Assembly (NCBI GenBank): GCA_024225275.1
Contig: JAAEMS010000304.1
Location: forward strand, 1-43,361
Origin: Actinomycetes bacterium
GTDB lineage: Bacteria > Actinomycetota > Acidimicrobiia > Acidimicrobiales > JAAEMS01
Reading direction: 5' to 3'
DNA length: 43,361 nucleotides
A model generated the notes under the pieces. The model made no database searches. It was not told the DNA's origin and saw only the letters and a list, made by a program, of their open reading frames with translations. Shown here piece after piece: positions 24,331-32,759 of this stretch (positions are counted from its first letter, which is position 1; every line of letters begins with the position of its first letter). Both the position numbers and the translations under genes were made by a program.

Positions 24331-24434
24331 CGGGGGCCGACCGCCTCCAAACCCTCATGGCCGACGAGGGTCCCGTGAAGTCGGTCCGCCGGCCAAACGT
24401 GCCCCGGCCCGGCCGGGCTGGGTAGAGTCGGGAC

Positions 24435-24569
24435 ATGGCTCTTCTCGCAGGTGTGGTCTGGCACTGGTGGATCGGTGTGGTTCTGATGGCCGGCTCAGTC
24501 GCCCTGGTTGTAGCGATCATCATCGGCTACATCAAAAAAGTGGTCCTTCCCAAGTACCCGCGGAAGTAG
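24435..24569 (+). CDS. 44-residue single-pass membrane protein
   Basis: A small frame from ATG 24435 to TAG 24567-24569. It reads MALLAGVVWHWWIGVVLMAG, then a strongly hydrophobic run SVALVVAIIIGY, then a basic tail (KKVV, KYPRK). One membrane helix with the positive end in the cytoplasm is predicted, so the N-terminus would be outside. The stop is nine bases before the GTG of the zincin gene, which suggests a shared transcript. Function is unknown; it may be a small partner of the zincin or a conserved orphan. Confidence 0.55.
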   Translation: MALLAGVVWHWWIGVVLMAGSVALVVAIIIGYIKKVVLPKYPRK

Positions 24570-24578
24570 CGCTGGTTC

Positions 24579-25655
24579 GTGTCGGGTGCCGTTGACTGGG
24601 AGCTCGCTGAACGGGTCGCCACCCGGGTCGCCCACCGTGGTCTGAGCCAGCAAGGCCTCTCGGACCCAACTCTCGAAGCCGACTTCGCCGAGATGACCGA
24701 ACGGGCCGAAGGGCTGGTTGCGGCCGAGACCGGCCTGCACAGCGATCGCGGCCCCGCTCGGGCCCGGGTTGCCTCCCGCACCGACTGGATCCGGGCCAAC
24801 ATCGCCAGCTTCCAGCGCCTACTCAAACCCCTCATCGAACAGCTCGACGACCAGATGGGCTCGTCACGGTTCGCGCCCGCCGGCCGCAAGGTCTCCGGCG
24901 CCGAGGTTGGTCTGGTGCTGGGCTGGATGAGTACCCGCGTCCTCGGCCAGTACGACCTGCTCATCGTCGAAGATGAGGATCCCGATGACCAGGACATCGT
25001 CTACTACGTCGGGCCCAACGTCCTCACCATCGAGAAGCGGTTCGCGTTCCCCCCCGACGAGTTCCGGTTGTGGCTGGCCCTCCACGAGGTCACCCACCGG
25101 GCCCAGTTCACCGGCGTGCCCTGGCTTCGCCCCCACTTTCTCTCGCTCGTCGAACAGGTTCTGGCCACCCTCGACGCCGACGCCGACCACTTCTTCGATG
25201 GGCTCAAGCAGATGGTGCTCGAGCGCAAGGCCGGCGGCAAACCCCTCGAAGAGGGTGGTCTGGCCCACTCCCTCGCCTCAGCCGAGCAGAGAGCCATCAT
25301 CGATCAGATCTCGGGGATGATGTCGCTCCTGGAGGGCCACGGCGATGTCACCATGACCCGCGCCGGGGCCGATTTCGTGCCTAGCGCCCGACGCTTCGCC
25401 CGGGTCCTCCAAGCCCGGCGTCAACAGAGCGGTGGTGCCACCCGAATCCTCCAGCGCCTGATCGGGCTCGAGGCCAAGCTCAAACAGTATGAACAGGGCG
25501 AAGCCTTCATCGCTGCCGTCGAGGTCGCCGGGGGCCGTGCCTTCTTCGACCGGGTGTGGGAGTCGCCCGAGATGTTGCCCGACCTGGGCGAGATCCGCGA
25601 GCCCTCCCGATGGATCGAACGGGTTCGGTCCTTCGAGGATGCTGCCGCCAACTGA
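24579..25655 (+). CDS. zinc-dependent metalloprotease-like protein (DUF2342, F420 biosynthesis-associated family)
   Basis: A 358-residue protein of the zincin_2/DUF2342 family often annotated as coenzyme F420 biosynthesis-associated. The motif LHEVTHRAQF has HExxH at residues 169-173, the zinc-binding and catalytic core. The N-terminal part (VDWELAERVATRVA) and the middle NVLTIEKRFAFPPDEFRLWL are typical. The C-terminus is helical. It begins with GTG and its end overlaps tilS by 17 bases. The family sits beside tilS and hpt in many actinobacteria. True proteolytic activity has not been inferred from anything other than HExxH. Confidence 0.85.
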   Translation: MSGAVDWELAERVATRVAHRGLSQQGLSDPTLEADFAEMTERAEGLVAAETGLHSDRGPARARVASRTDWIRANIASFQRLLKPLIEQLDDQMGSSRFAPAGRKVSGAEVGLVLGWMSTRVLGQYDLLIVEDEDPDDQDIVYYVGPNVLTIEKRFAFPPDEFRLWLALHEVTHRAQFTGVPWLRPHFLSLVEQVLATLDADADHFFDGLKQMVLERKAGGKPLEEGGLAHSLASAEQRAIIDQISGMMSLLEGHGDVTMTRAGADFVPSARRFARVLQARRQQSGGATRILQRLIGLEAKLKQYEQGEAFIAAVEVAGGRAFFDRVWESPEMLPDLGEIREPSRWIERVRSFEDAAAN

Positions 25656-26550
25656 TCCCGGGTGGCGGTCCGATCCCCTGATCGTCGACCTGCTCTCCCG
25701 GTGCTCGTTTCCGGCCCCGCGCACGCCTGTGGTCTGCGCGGTGTCCGGGGGAGCCGACTCGCTCACCCTTCTCGTGTTGGCGGTTGCCGCCGGCTGCCAC
25801 CCGGAGGCGGTACACGTCGACCATCGGTTACGACCCGGCTCCGCCTCCGAGGCCGTCCGGGTGGGCGAGGTGGCCGAAGCCCTCGACGTGCCCTGGCGTT
25901 CGGTGGCGGTAGAGGTCGAGGCTGGCTCCGACCTCGAGAACCGGGCCCGCCAGGCCCGCTACGCCGCCCTTCCCGAGGGAGTGCTCACGGGCCACACCGC
26001 TGAGGACCAGGCGGAAACGGTCATCCTCCAGCTCCTGCGGGGCGCGGGCCCGGCGGGTGCATCCGGCATCCGCCCCGGACCGAACCGGCCCATCCTCGGG
26101 CTGAGGCGGGCCGAAACCGAGATCCTGTGTGCCGGGCTCGGCTTGAGCCCGGTGGTCGATCCGTCGAACACCGATCCCCGCTTCCGCCGCAACCGCGTCC
26201 GCCACGAGGTGCTGCCAGTTCTGGCCGACGTTGGTGATCGGGATCCGGTTCCTCTTCTCGTTCGCCACGCCGACCTGTGCCGCGCCGCGAACGACCATCT
26301 GGTCGCCACCGCAGGCGGCATCGATCCCACCGACGCTCGCGCCCTCGCCACTGCGCCCCCGGCCCTGGCGGCCGAAGCGGTGCGCTGCTGGCTGCGGCCC
26401 CACATCCACGGCTACCCACCGGACCAGGCCGCGGTCGAACGGGTGCTCGAAGTGGCCCGGCTCGAACGCCGGGCGTGCGAGGTGGCCGGCGGGGTGCGGG
26501 TCGCTCGTCGTGCTGGCCGCCTCGAAGTAGAGCTACGGTCGCCCTCGTGA
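25639..26550 (+). CDS. tilS: tRNA(Ile)-lysidine synthetase
   Basis: A 303-residue enzyme that uses ATP to attach lysine to the wobble cytidine of the CAU-anticodon isoleucine tRNA, changing both codon reading and aminoacylation. The PP-loop SGGADS is at residues 36-41. DHRLRPGS, NRARQARYAAL, LTGHTAEDQAETVILQLLRG and RRNRVRHEVLPVL follow in family order. The protein is shorter than the E. coli form because the C-terminal domains are reduced, which is common in actinobacteria. The ATG at 25639 overlaps the zincin gene by 17 bases, and the stop overlaps the hpt start (GTGA). Confidence 0.93.
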   Translation: MLPPTDPGWRSDPLIVDLLSRCSFPAPRTPVVCAVSGGADSLTLLVLAVAAGCHPEAVHVDHRLRPGSASEAVRVGEVAEALDVPWRSVAVEVEAGSDLENRARQARYAALPEGVLTGHTAEDQAETVILQLLRGAGPAGASGIRPGPNRPILGLRRAETEILCAGLGLSPVVDPSNTDPRFRRNRVRHEVLPVLADVGDRDPVPLLVRHADLCRAANDHLVATAGGIDPTDARALATAPPALAAEAVRCWLRPHIHGYPPDQAAVERVLEVARLERRACEVAGGVRVARRAGRLEVELRSPS

Positions 26551-27116
26551 CCCATGACTCACCCGACGATCAATGGCCGGCATCCGATCCCTACATCGGC
26601 GAGATCCTCATCACCTCCGATGACCTCCAGGCCCGTATCGGCGAGCTCGGGGCCACGATCACCGCCGAGTACGAAGGGAGGGCGCCCCTGCTCGTGTGCG
26701 TGCTGAAAGGTGCAGCCGTCTTCATGGCTGATCTCTCCCGGGTCATCGATCTGCCCGTCGAGTTCGACTTCATGGCCGTGTCGTCGTACGGCTCCTCGAC
26801 CCGCACCAGCGGCGTGGTGCGCATCGTCAAGGACCTCGACCTCGACCTCGACGGTCGCGACGTTCTGCTGGTCGAGGACATCGTCGACAGCGGGCTGACC
26901 CTGAGCTACCTCCGCAAGAACCTCCAGGCCCGCAACCCGGCCTCGCTCGAGGTGTGCGCCCTGCTGGTGCGCGAGAGCTGCGACGAGGACGAGCTCGATC
27001 TGCGGTACGTCGGCTTTCGGATCCCCGACGACTTCGTTCTGGGCTACGGACTCGATGTCGCAGAGAAATACCGCAACGTCCCTTTCATCGCCTCCTACTC
27101 AGGGCCCCCTCTCTAG
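26547..27116 (+). CDS. hpt: hypoxanthine phosphoribosyltransferase
   Basis: A 189-residue purine salvage enzyme that makes IMP or GMP from PRPP and the free base. The PRPP-binding motif VLLVEDIVDSGLTL, the N-terminal LVCVLKGAAVFMADL loop, the flexible loop SSYGSSTRTSG and the late VGFRIPDDFVLGYGLD with AEKYRNVPFI are all intact. The GTG overlaps the tilS stop by GTGA; tilS-hpt-ftsH is a well-known conserved gene order in bacteria, which supports the assignment. Confidence 0.95.
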   Translation: MTHDSPDDQWPASDPYIGEILITSDDLQARIGELGATITAEYEGRAPLLVCVLKGAAVFMADLSRVIDLPVEFDFMAVSSYGSSTRTSGVVRIVKDLDLDLDGRDVLLVEDIVDSGLTLSYLRKNLQARNPASLEVCALLVRESCDEDELDLRYVGFRIPDDFVLGYGLDVAEKYRNVPFIASYSGPPL

Positions 27117-27211
27117 CAGGGGCACCTGATGCCCTGAAGCGGTCGGACGTTCTGCCGACAGGGGTTTCGGCCGTCCGTCTCCTGGGACGGTACCGATAGC
27201 CTGGAGCCCTC

Positions 27212-29032
27212 GTGACTCGTTCTCGCCGAATCCTTCTTGCCGCCGTGGTCATCATCGTTCTGTTCGCGGGATGGAACTGGCTCCGGCGGGGGCCGGAGGT
27301 CAGCGAGGTCAACCTCGGTGAGTTCCGTCAACAGCTCGAAACCGGTGACATCGACAGCGCCACCATCAAGGCTCGCAGCAACGCCGTGGTGGGTGAGCTC
27401 GACGACGGCACCGAGTACCGGGTCGACTACCCCGACGGGTACGAGGAGCAGCTCACCACCGAGCTTCTGGCTGCGGGCATCGACCCCGACACCGACCCCG
27501 AGATCGACCCCCTCTGGCTCGAGCTCCTGTTCACCCTGCTGCCCATCCTCCTGCTGATCGGGGTGTTCCTCTACTTCATCAACTCGATGCAGGGAGGGGG
27601 CGGCAAGGTCATGGCATTCGGGAAGTCCAAGGCCCGGCGCTTCTCCAAGGACGAGCCCAAGGTCACCTTCGCCGATGTCGCCGGGGCCGACGAGGCCGTC
27701 GAGGAGTTGCGTGAGATCAAGGAGTTCCTCGAGAACCCGGCCAAGTTCCACGCCATCGGCGCCAAGATCCCCAAGGGTGTCCTGCTGTACGGACCCCCCG
27801 GTACCGGCAAGACCCTCCTGGCCCGGGCCGTCGCCGGCGAGGCCGGAGCACCGTTCTTCTCGATCTCCGGCTCCGATTTCGTCGAGATGTTCGTGGGCGT
27901 CGGCGCCAGCCGGGTACGCGACCTGTTCGAACAGGCCAAGCAGAACTCGCCGGCCATCATCTTCGTAGACGAGATCGATGCCGTTGGTCGCCACCGCGGT
28001 GCCGGCCTGGGTGGCGGCCACGACGAGCGTGAGCAGACCCTCAACCAGCTCCTCGTCGAGATGGACGGCTTCGATCTGGCCACCGGTGTCATCTTGATCG
28101 CCGCCACCAACCGCCCCGACATCCTCGACCCGGCCCTACTGCGGCCGGGCCGCTTCGATCGTCAGATCGTTGTCGATCAGCCCGATCTCGAGGGCCGTGA
28201 CGCCATCCTGAAGGTCCACAGCACCGGCAAGCCTCTGGCCCGCGACGTCGACCTGCGCATTCTGGCCCGCCGCACCCCGGGGTTCACTGGCGCCGACCTG
28301 GCCAACCTCATGAACGAGGCGGCGCTCTTGGCCGCCCGTCGCAGCCTCGAACTGGTTGGTATGGCCGAGATGGAAGACGCCATCGATCGCGTCCTGGCCG
28401 GTCCCGAACGCAAGACCCGGGCCATGTCCGACAAGGAGAAGCGGGTCATCGCCTACCACGAGGCCGGTCACGCCCTGGTCGGCCACGTACTGCCCAACAC
28501 CGACCCCATCCACAAGGTGTCGATCGTGGCCCGCGGTCGGGCTCTGGGCTGGACCCTCGCTCTGCCCAGCGAGGACAAGTACCTGCGCACCCAATCCGAG
28601 CTTCTCGACCAACTGGCCATGCTGCTGGGCGGCCGCACCTCCGAGGAGATCATCTTCGGAGACCCCACCACCGGCGCGGCCGACGACATCGATCGGGCTA
28701 CCACCCTGGCCCGGTCCATGATCACCGAATGGGGCATGAGCCCCGAGCTCGGGCTCCGCAAGCTCGGTTCGAGCAGTGGTGAGGTGTTCCTGGGCCGCGA
28801 GGTCGGGCACGAGCGCGACTATTCCGACGATTCGGCTGCATCCATCGACGCCGAGGTCCGGCGCCTGGTTGACGAGGCCCATGACCAGGCCCGCGAAGTG
28901 CTCACCCTGCATCGGGTAGTCCTCGACCGTCTGGCCGAGGCCCTGGTCGAACACGAGACCCTCGACGACGCCCAGCTGGCCGGACTCTTTGGCGACATCA
29001 CCTTGCGCGGTCAGGAATCGCACACAGGGTGA
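27212..29032 (+). CDS. ftsH: ATP-dependent zinc metalloprotease FtsH
   Basis: A 606-residue membrane AAA+ protease for misassembled membrane and regulatory proteins. Membrane helix 1 is at about residues 8-24 and helix 2 at about 105-127, enclosing a short extracytoplasmic domain. Walker A GPPGTGKT is at 194-201, Walker B IIFVDEID follows, then the second region of homology ([20 protein letters not shown]). The zinc site HEAGH is at 416-420, with the third ligand Asp in [11 protein letters not shown]. The C-terminal tail is short compared with E. coli. GTG start with a GGAG site; 95 bases separate it from hpt. Confidence 0.96.
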   Translation: MTRSRRILLAAVVIIVLFAGWNWLRRGPEVSEVNLGEFRQQLETGDIDSATIKARSNAVVGELDDGTEYRVDYPDGYEEQLTTELLAAGIDPDTDPEIDPLWLELLFTLLPILLLIGVFLYFINSMQGGGGKVMAFGKSKARRFSKDEPKVTFADVAGADEAVEELREIKEFLENPAKFHAIGAKIPKGVLLYGPPGTGKTLLARAVAGEAGAPFFSISGSDFVEMFVGVGASRVRDLFEQAKQNSPAIIFVDEIDAVGRHRGAGLGGGHDEREQTLNQLLVEMDGFDLATGVILIAATNRPDILDPALLRPGRFDRQIVVDQPDLEGRDAILKVHSTGKPLARDVDLRILARRTPGFTGADLANLMNEAALLAARRSLELVGMAEMEDAIDRVLAGPERKTRAMSDKEKRVIAYHEAGHALVGHVLPNTDPIHKVSIVARGRALGWTLALPSEDKYLRTQSELLDQLAMLLGGRTSEEIIFGDPTTGAADDIDRATTLARSMITEWGMSPELGLRKLGSSSGEVFLGREVGHERDYSDDSAASIDAEVRRLVDEAHDQAREVLTLHRVVLDRLAEALVEHETLDDAQLAGLFGDITLRGQESHTG

Positions 29033-29076
29033 GAATATGGGACGGTCTGGCCTTCCCGGTAACGCTCCACCTCGGC

Positions 29077-29082
29077 TAGACT
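29077..29082 (+). promoter_or_regulatory. possible -10 box upstream of the phosphatase-like gene
   Basis: TAGACT fits the actinobacterial TANNNT -10 pattern and lies 71 bases before the ATG at 29153, after the ftsH stop at 29032. TTCCCG about 18 bases upstream is only a weak -35. No terminator hairpin was recognised between ftsH and this box. Confidence 0.25.
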
Positions 29083-29152
29083 CCAGAGCCGTGCCTGTCC
29101 CCCATTTCCATCTCCTGCGTGTTCGCGGGCCCCACGTCGACGGGGTGTCGGT

Positions 29153-29668
29153 ATGGCGATGAAGGGGAAGTGGGCTCAGGGCATCAAGCCCCGCAACTTC
29201 ACCTGGATCATCCAGGGCAAGTTGGCGGTCTGTGAGCGTCCGGGTGGGTACGGCGCCAACCATCGTCGGGTACGGCGTCAGGAAGAGATCATCTGGATCC
29301 GCGAGCAGGGTTTCACCTACGTGATCTCGCTCAGCTCAGCACCCCACAATCTCCACAACTACGACGAGCTGGGCGTCAACTGGCTGCACCGGCCCTTCAG
29401 TTCCACCGACGTGGCCCTGAACTTCCTCGCCACCTTCTACGCCGAGGTCAGCGCCATGCTGAACGCCGGCCACCGCCTGGTCCTGCACCAGGAGGAGCTC
29501 TCGGACCGTCTGGCCGGCGTACTTGCCGGCTATCTCGTATGGGCGGGCATGCTGCCCGAGCCGCCAGAGGCCATCACCATGATCGAGAAGATCCTGGAAC
29601 GACAGCTCGGTCCGGTGGGCCGCGAGCTGGCCTCACTAGCCAAACAAGTTCCCTCCCAGCCCGCATGA
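29153..29668 (+). CDS. dual-specificity phosphatase-like protein with Gln replacing the catalytic Cys
   Basis: A 171-residue protein with a tyrosine/dual-specificity phosphatase-like layout: a strand FTWIIQGKLAVCERPGG, then QEEIIWIREQGFTYVISLSS, then the loop HRPFSSTDVALNFLATFYAE, and the would-be P-loop LVLHQEELSDRLAGVLAGYL. The P-loop should read HCxxxxxR; here His112 is followed by Gln113 and Arg119 is six residues on, so only the nucleophilic Cys is missing. Asp86 sits about where the general acid belongs. This suggests a catalytically dead phosphatase that might bind phosphorylated ligands. The relation is by eye and could be coincidental. ATG 29159 is an alternative start. It lies between ftsH and folK; TAGACT at 29077-29082 could be its -10 box. 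Confidence 0.6.
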   Translation: MAMKGKWAQGIKPRNFTWIIQGKLAVCERPGGYGANHRRVRRQEEIIWIREQGFTYVISLSSAPHNLHNYDELGVNWLHRPFSSTDVALNFLATFYAEVSAMLNAGHRLVLHQEELSDRLAGVLAGYLVWAGMLPEPPEAITMIEKILERQLGPVGRELASLAKQVPSQPA

Positions 29669-29771
29669 CCCGCCTTCCGGGGCGCCGCGGCGTACTTTGG
29701 CGTCCCATTGGTTGAACCGGGTGACCCGTGCTCGGCCGTAGCGGTCCTTGGCCATCAGGGCGAGAGCTGAG

Positions 29772-30251
29772 ATGCGGGCCTTCCTGGGGCTGGGCAGCAA
29801 TCTCGGTGACCGCCTCGAGTTCCTGCGCCGGGCCGTCCAGGCCGTCCCTGACCTGGTGGCCGTCTCACCGGTCTACGAGAGCGAGCCGGTGGGCGGACCC
29901 GACCAGGGGGCCTATCTGAACATCGTCGTCGAGCTCGACACGACCCTCACCCCCCGGCGCCTACTGAGGGTGTGCCGCGAGCTCGAACGACAGGCCCGGC
30001 GGGTGCGCAGGGTCCGGTGGGGCCCCCGCACCCTCGACGTCGACGTCCTGTGGGTCGAAGGGGTGGCCGTCGAAGAGGACGATCTCACCGTGCCCCACGC
30101 CCGCATGCACGAGCGCAACTTCGTGATGCGGCCCCTCCTCGATCTGGCCCCCGATCTCGATGTGCCCGGCTGGGACCCGGAGACGGCTGTCGGCGATGTC
30201 GAGGCCCTGGGCGACCTGTTCGAGCTTGAGCTCTCCCCCCGTGCTGACTGA
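29772..30251 (+). CDS. folK: 2-amino-4-hydroxy-6-hydroxymethyldihydropteridine pyrophosphokinase
   Basis: A 159-residue enzyme of folate synthesis that transfers pyrophosphate from ATP to 6-hydroxymethyl-dihydropterin. It begins MRAFLGLGSNLGDRLEFLRR and carries SPVYESEPVGGPDQGAYLN and the signature RWGPRTLDVDVL, with PHARMHERNFVMRPLLDLAP at the end. The ATG at 29772 is preferred because the family starts at this Met; an upstream Met at 29748 would add eight residues. Other folate genes (folP, folB, folE), often adjacent in actinobacteria, are absent here. nadB follows nine bases after its stop. Confidence 0.93.
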   Translation: MRAFLGLGSNLGDRLEFLRRAVQAVPDLVAVSPVYESEPVGGPDQGAYLNIVVELDTTLTPRRLLRVCRELERQARRVRRVRWGPRTLDVDVLWVEGVAVEEDDLTVPHARMHERNFVMRPLLDLAPDLDVPGWDPETAVGDVEALGDLFELELSPRAD

Positions 30252-30260
30252 CTGTCTACT

Positions 30261-31853
30261 GTGACCGAGCCCCTCGATCTCCTTGTCATCGGCAGCGGCG
30301 TGGCCGGCCTGTCGGCCGCCGTGCGGGCCGTGGAGGTCCATGGCATGGCCGTCGGCGTGGTCACCAAGGGTGAGCTCGACCAGACCACCACCCGCTGGGC
30401 GCAGGGTGGGGTGGCCGCGGTGTTGGGCGGCGACCCCGACTCCACGGACCTCCACCTGGCCGACACCCTGGCGGCCGGCGCCGGGCTGTGCGACGTCGAC
30501 GCGGTGCGGGTTCTGGTGGATGAGGGCCCGGGCCGGGTCAGCGAGCTGATCACCCTTGGGGCCATGTTCGATCGGGGTTCCGACGGCGACTACCTCCTGG
30601 CCCGCGAGGGGGGCCATTCGATGCCCCGCATCCTCCACGCCGGGGGAGCGGCAACAGGCGCCGAGATCGAACGGGCTCTCGTGGCGGCCGTTCAGAGGAC
30701 GGCGGCGGTCATCCATGAGCATGCCTTCGCCTCCGATCTGCTGGTCGAGGCCGGTCGCTGCGTCGGCGCCCAGGTCCGGCTGGCTGACCGGTCACGGCTC
30801 GACCTCCGGGCCCGAAACGTCCTGTGTGCCGCCGGCGGTGCCGGTCAGCTGTTCGCGGTCACCACCAACCCAGTCGAGGCCACCGGCGACGGGGTGGCCA
30901 TGGCCCTGCGGGCGGGTGCCGCGGTAGCTGATCTCGAGTTCTTCCAGTTCCACCCCACCGCTCTGCACCATCCCCTGATGCCGCGACCCCTGCTCTCCGA
31001 AGCTCTCCGCGGTCATGGGGCTCTCCTGCGCGACAGGAACGGCGAACGGTTCATCGACGAGCTCCTACCCCGTGACGAGGTGTCGCGGGCGATGACGGCG
31101 CGCATGATCGAACAGGACGTCGACCACCTCTGGCTCGATGCCACCGTGCTCGAACACTTCCTCGAGCGCTTCCCCACCATCGCGGCGTCCCTGGCCGAGC
31201 TGGATCTCGACCCTGGGGTCGATTACTTGCCCATCGCCCCTGCCGCTCACTACTTGTGTGGGGGCGTCATCACCGATCTCGACGGTGCGTCGAGCGTGCC
31301 CGGCTTCTGGGCCGCCGGTGAAGTGGCCTGCACCGGTGTACACGGGGCCAACCGGCTGGCATCGAACTCCCTGCTCGAGGGCATGGTGTTCGCGCCCCGG
31401 GCCGTGGAGGCCATCGCGGTCAGAAGCGAGGGCCCTTCGGCCACGGGGGCCATGCGAGGGGTGGTGGGTTCAGCGCCCAACGTTTCGCCGGGAGTCGACG
31501 TTCGTCAATTGGTCATTGATCCCATGGAGCTGCCGTCGGGGCCGGGCACCACGGATCCGGCGGCCGGCCGCGCCGCCCTACAGGCGGCCATGACCCGCGG
31601 CGCCGGGGTGCTCCGCAGCGCCGAATCCCTGGCGGCCACCGCGGGGGTGGTCGGGGAGCTGGCCGCCAGGTGCAACCCTGATGGGGACAGGCCCGAGGCC
31701 GAGTTGGCCAATCTCCTGGTCGTTGGTCGCTCCCTGCTGGCCGCAGCCGGGGAACGCACCGGCTCACAGGGGGCCCACACCCGCTCCGACTCGCCCCCGG
31801 ACACCGTTTCGGGGTCCCCGTTCCGGATTGCGGTCAGGATCGGGCAGGCTTGA
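30261..31853 (+). CDS. nadB: L-aspartate oxidase
   Basis: A 530-residue flavoprotein that oxidises L-aspartate to iminoaspartate, the first step of de novo NAD synthesis. The FAD-binding start LLVIGSGVAGLSAAVRAVEV, TTTRWAQGGVAAVLGGDPDS, the active-site segment FFQFHPTALHHPLMPRP with LLSEALRGHGALL, and the C-terminal GEVACTGVHGANRLASNSLL are all there. GTG start, nine bases after folK. nadC follows at once but quinolinate synthase nadA is not in the window and must be elsewhere. Confidence 0.95.
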   Translation: MTEPLDLLVIGSGVAGLSAAVRAVEVHGMAVGVVTKGELDQTTTRWAQGGVAAVLGGDPDSTDLHLADTLAAGAGLCDVDAVRVLVDEGPGRVSELITLGAMFDRGSDGDYLLAREGGHSMPRILHAGGAATGAEIERALVAAVQRTAAVIHEHAFASDLLVEAGRCVGAQVRLADRSRLDLRARNVLCAAGGAGQLFAVTTNPVEATGDGVAMALRAGAAVADLEFFQFHPTALHHPLMPRPLLSEALRGHGALLRDRNGERFIDELLPRDEVSRAMTARMIEQDVDHLWLDATVLEHFLERFPTIAASLAELDLDPGVDYLPIAPAAHYLCGGVITDLDGASSVPGFWAAGEVACTGVHGANRLASNSLLEGMVFAPRAVEAIAVRSEGPSATGAMRGVVGSAPNVSPGVDVRQLVIDPMELPSGPGTTDPAAGRAALQAAMTRGAGVLRSAESLAATAGVVGELAARCNPDGDRPEAELANLLVVGRSLLAAAGERTGSQGAHTRSDSPPDTVSGSPFRIAVRIGQA

Positions 31854-31857
31854 CCCC

Positions 31858-32745
31858 ATGAGACCCGAGCTACACCCCCCTCTGTCGGTCGTCGGGCCTG
31901 CGGTGCAGGCCGCCCTGCTCGAGGACACCACCCCGCTCGGCGACGTCACGTCGATGCTCCTCGATCCCTCGATCGGCGCCACGGGCACCCTCGGGGCCCG
32001 GGCCCGCGGGGTCTTGGCCGGCCAGGCCTGCGCCGCTCACGCCTTCGCCACCGTCGACCCCTCCATCGAGGTCACCTGGCACCTCACCGACGGCGACGCG
32101 CTCGAACCGGGCACCATCATCGCCACCCTCGAGGGCCCCCTGCACACGATGCTCACCGCCGAGCGGACCGCCCTCAACTTCCTGGGTCACCTCTCGGGCA
32201 TCGCCACCCGCGTCGCCGAGTTCGTGGGGGTGGCCGACGGCCGCATCCAGGTCTGGGACACCCGCAAGACCACTCCCGGACTGAGGGCCCTCGAGAAGGC
32301 CGCGGTCCGGGCGGGAGGGGGTGCCAACCACCGGGGCAACCTGTCCGAGTGGATCATGTTCAAGGACAACCACCTGGTGGGCACGACCATCACCGAGGCG
32401 GTGGCCCGGGCCCGAGCCCAGTGGCCGGGCAAGACCGTGCAGGTCGAAGCCGACCGTCTCGATCAGGCCCTCGAAGCGGTTCGCTCCGGCGCCGATCTCG
32501 TCCTGCTCGACAACATGACCCCCGACCAGATCCGCGAGGCGGTGACCGCCGCTGAGGCCGCCGCCACCGAGCTCGGTCAGAAACGATGCCTGCTCGAGGT
32601 GTCCGGGGGTGTCACCCTGGAGACCATCGGCGCCTATGGCGACACCGGCGCCGATCTCGTGTCGTCGGGCTCATTGACCAACTCGGCCCCCGTCCTGGAC
32701 ATAGGCCTCGACATCGAACCCCACGCCACCCACCAGACCCCCTGA
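31858..32745 (+). CDS. nadC: nicotinate-nucleotide pyrophosphorylase (quinolinate phosphoribosyltransferase)
   Basis: A 295-residue enzyme converting quinolinate and PRPP to nicotinate mononucleotide. Motifs: LLEDTTPLGDVTS near the start, LTAERTALNFLGHLSGIAT, WDTRKTTPGLRALEKAAVRA with GGGANHRGNLSEWIMFKDNH, VQVEADRLDQ, LVLLDNMTPDQI, and LEVSGGVTLETI with LVSSGSLTNSAP. The Arg, His and Lys residues that bind quinolinate are preserved. It starts four bases after nadB, so the two are co-transcribed, and it is followed by lysS after 14 bases. Confidence 0.95.
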   Translation: MRPELHPPLSVVGPAVQAALLEDTTPLGDVTSMLLDPSIGATGTLGARARGVLAGQACAAHAFATVDPSIEVTWHLTDGDALEPGTIIATLEGPLHTMLTAERTALNFLGHLSGIATRVAEFVGVADGRIQVWDTRKTTPGLRALEKAAVRAGGGANHRGNLSEWIMFKDNHLVGTTITEAVARARAQWPGKTVQVEADRLDQALEAVRSGADLVLLDNMTPDQIREAVTAAEAAATELGQKRCLLEVSGGVTLETIGAYGDTGADLVSSGSLTNSAPVLDIGLDIEPHATHQTP

Positions 32746-32759
32746 GGCGAAGACCAGCG

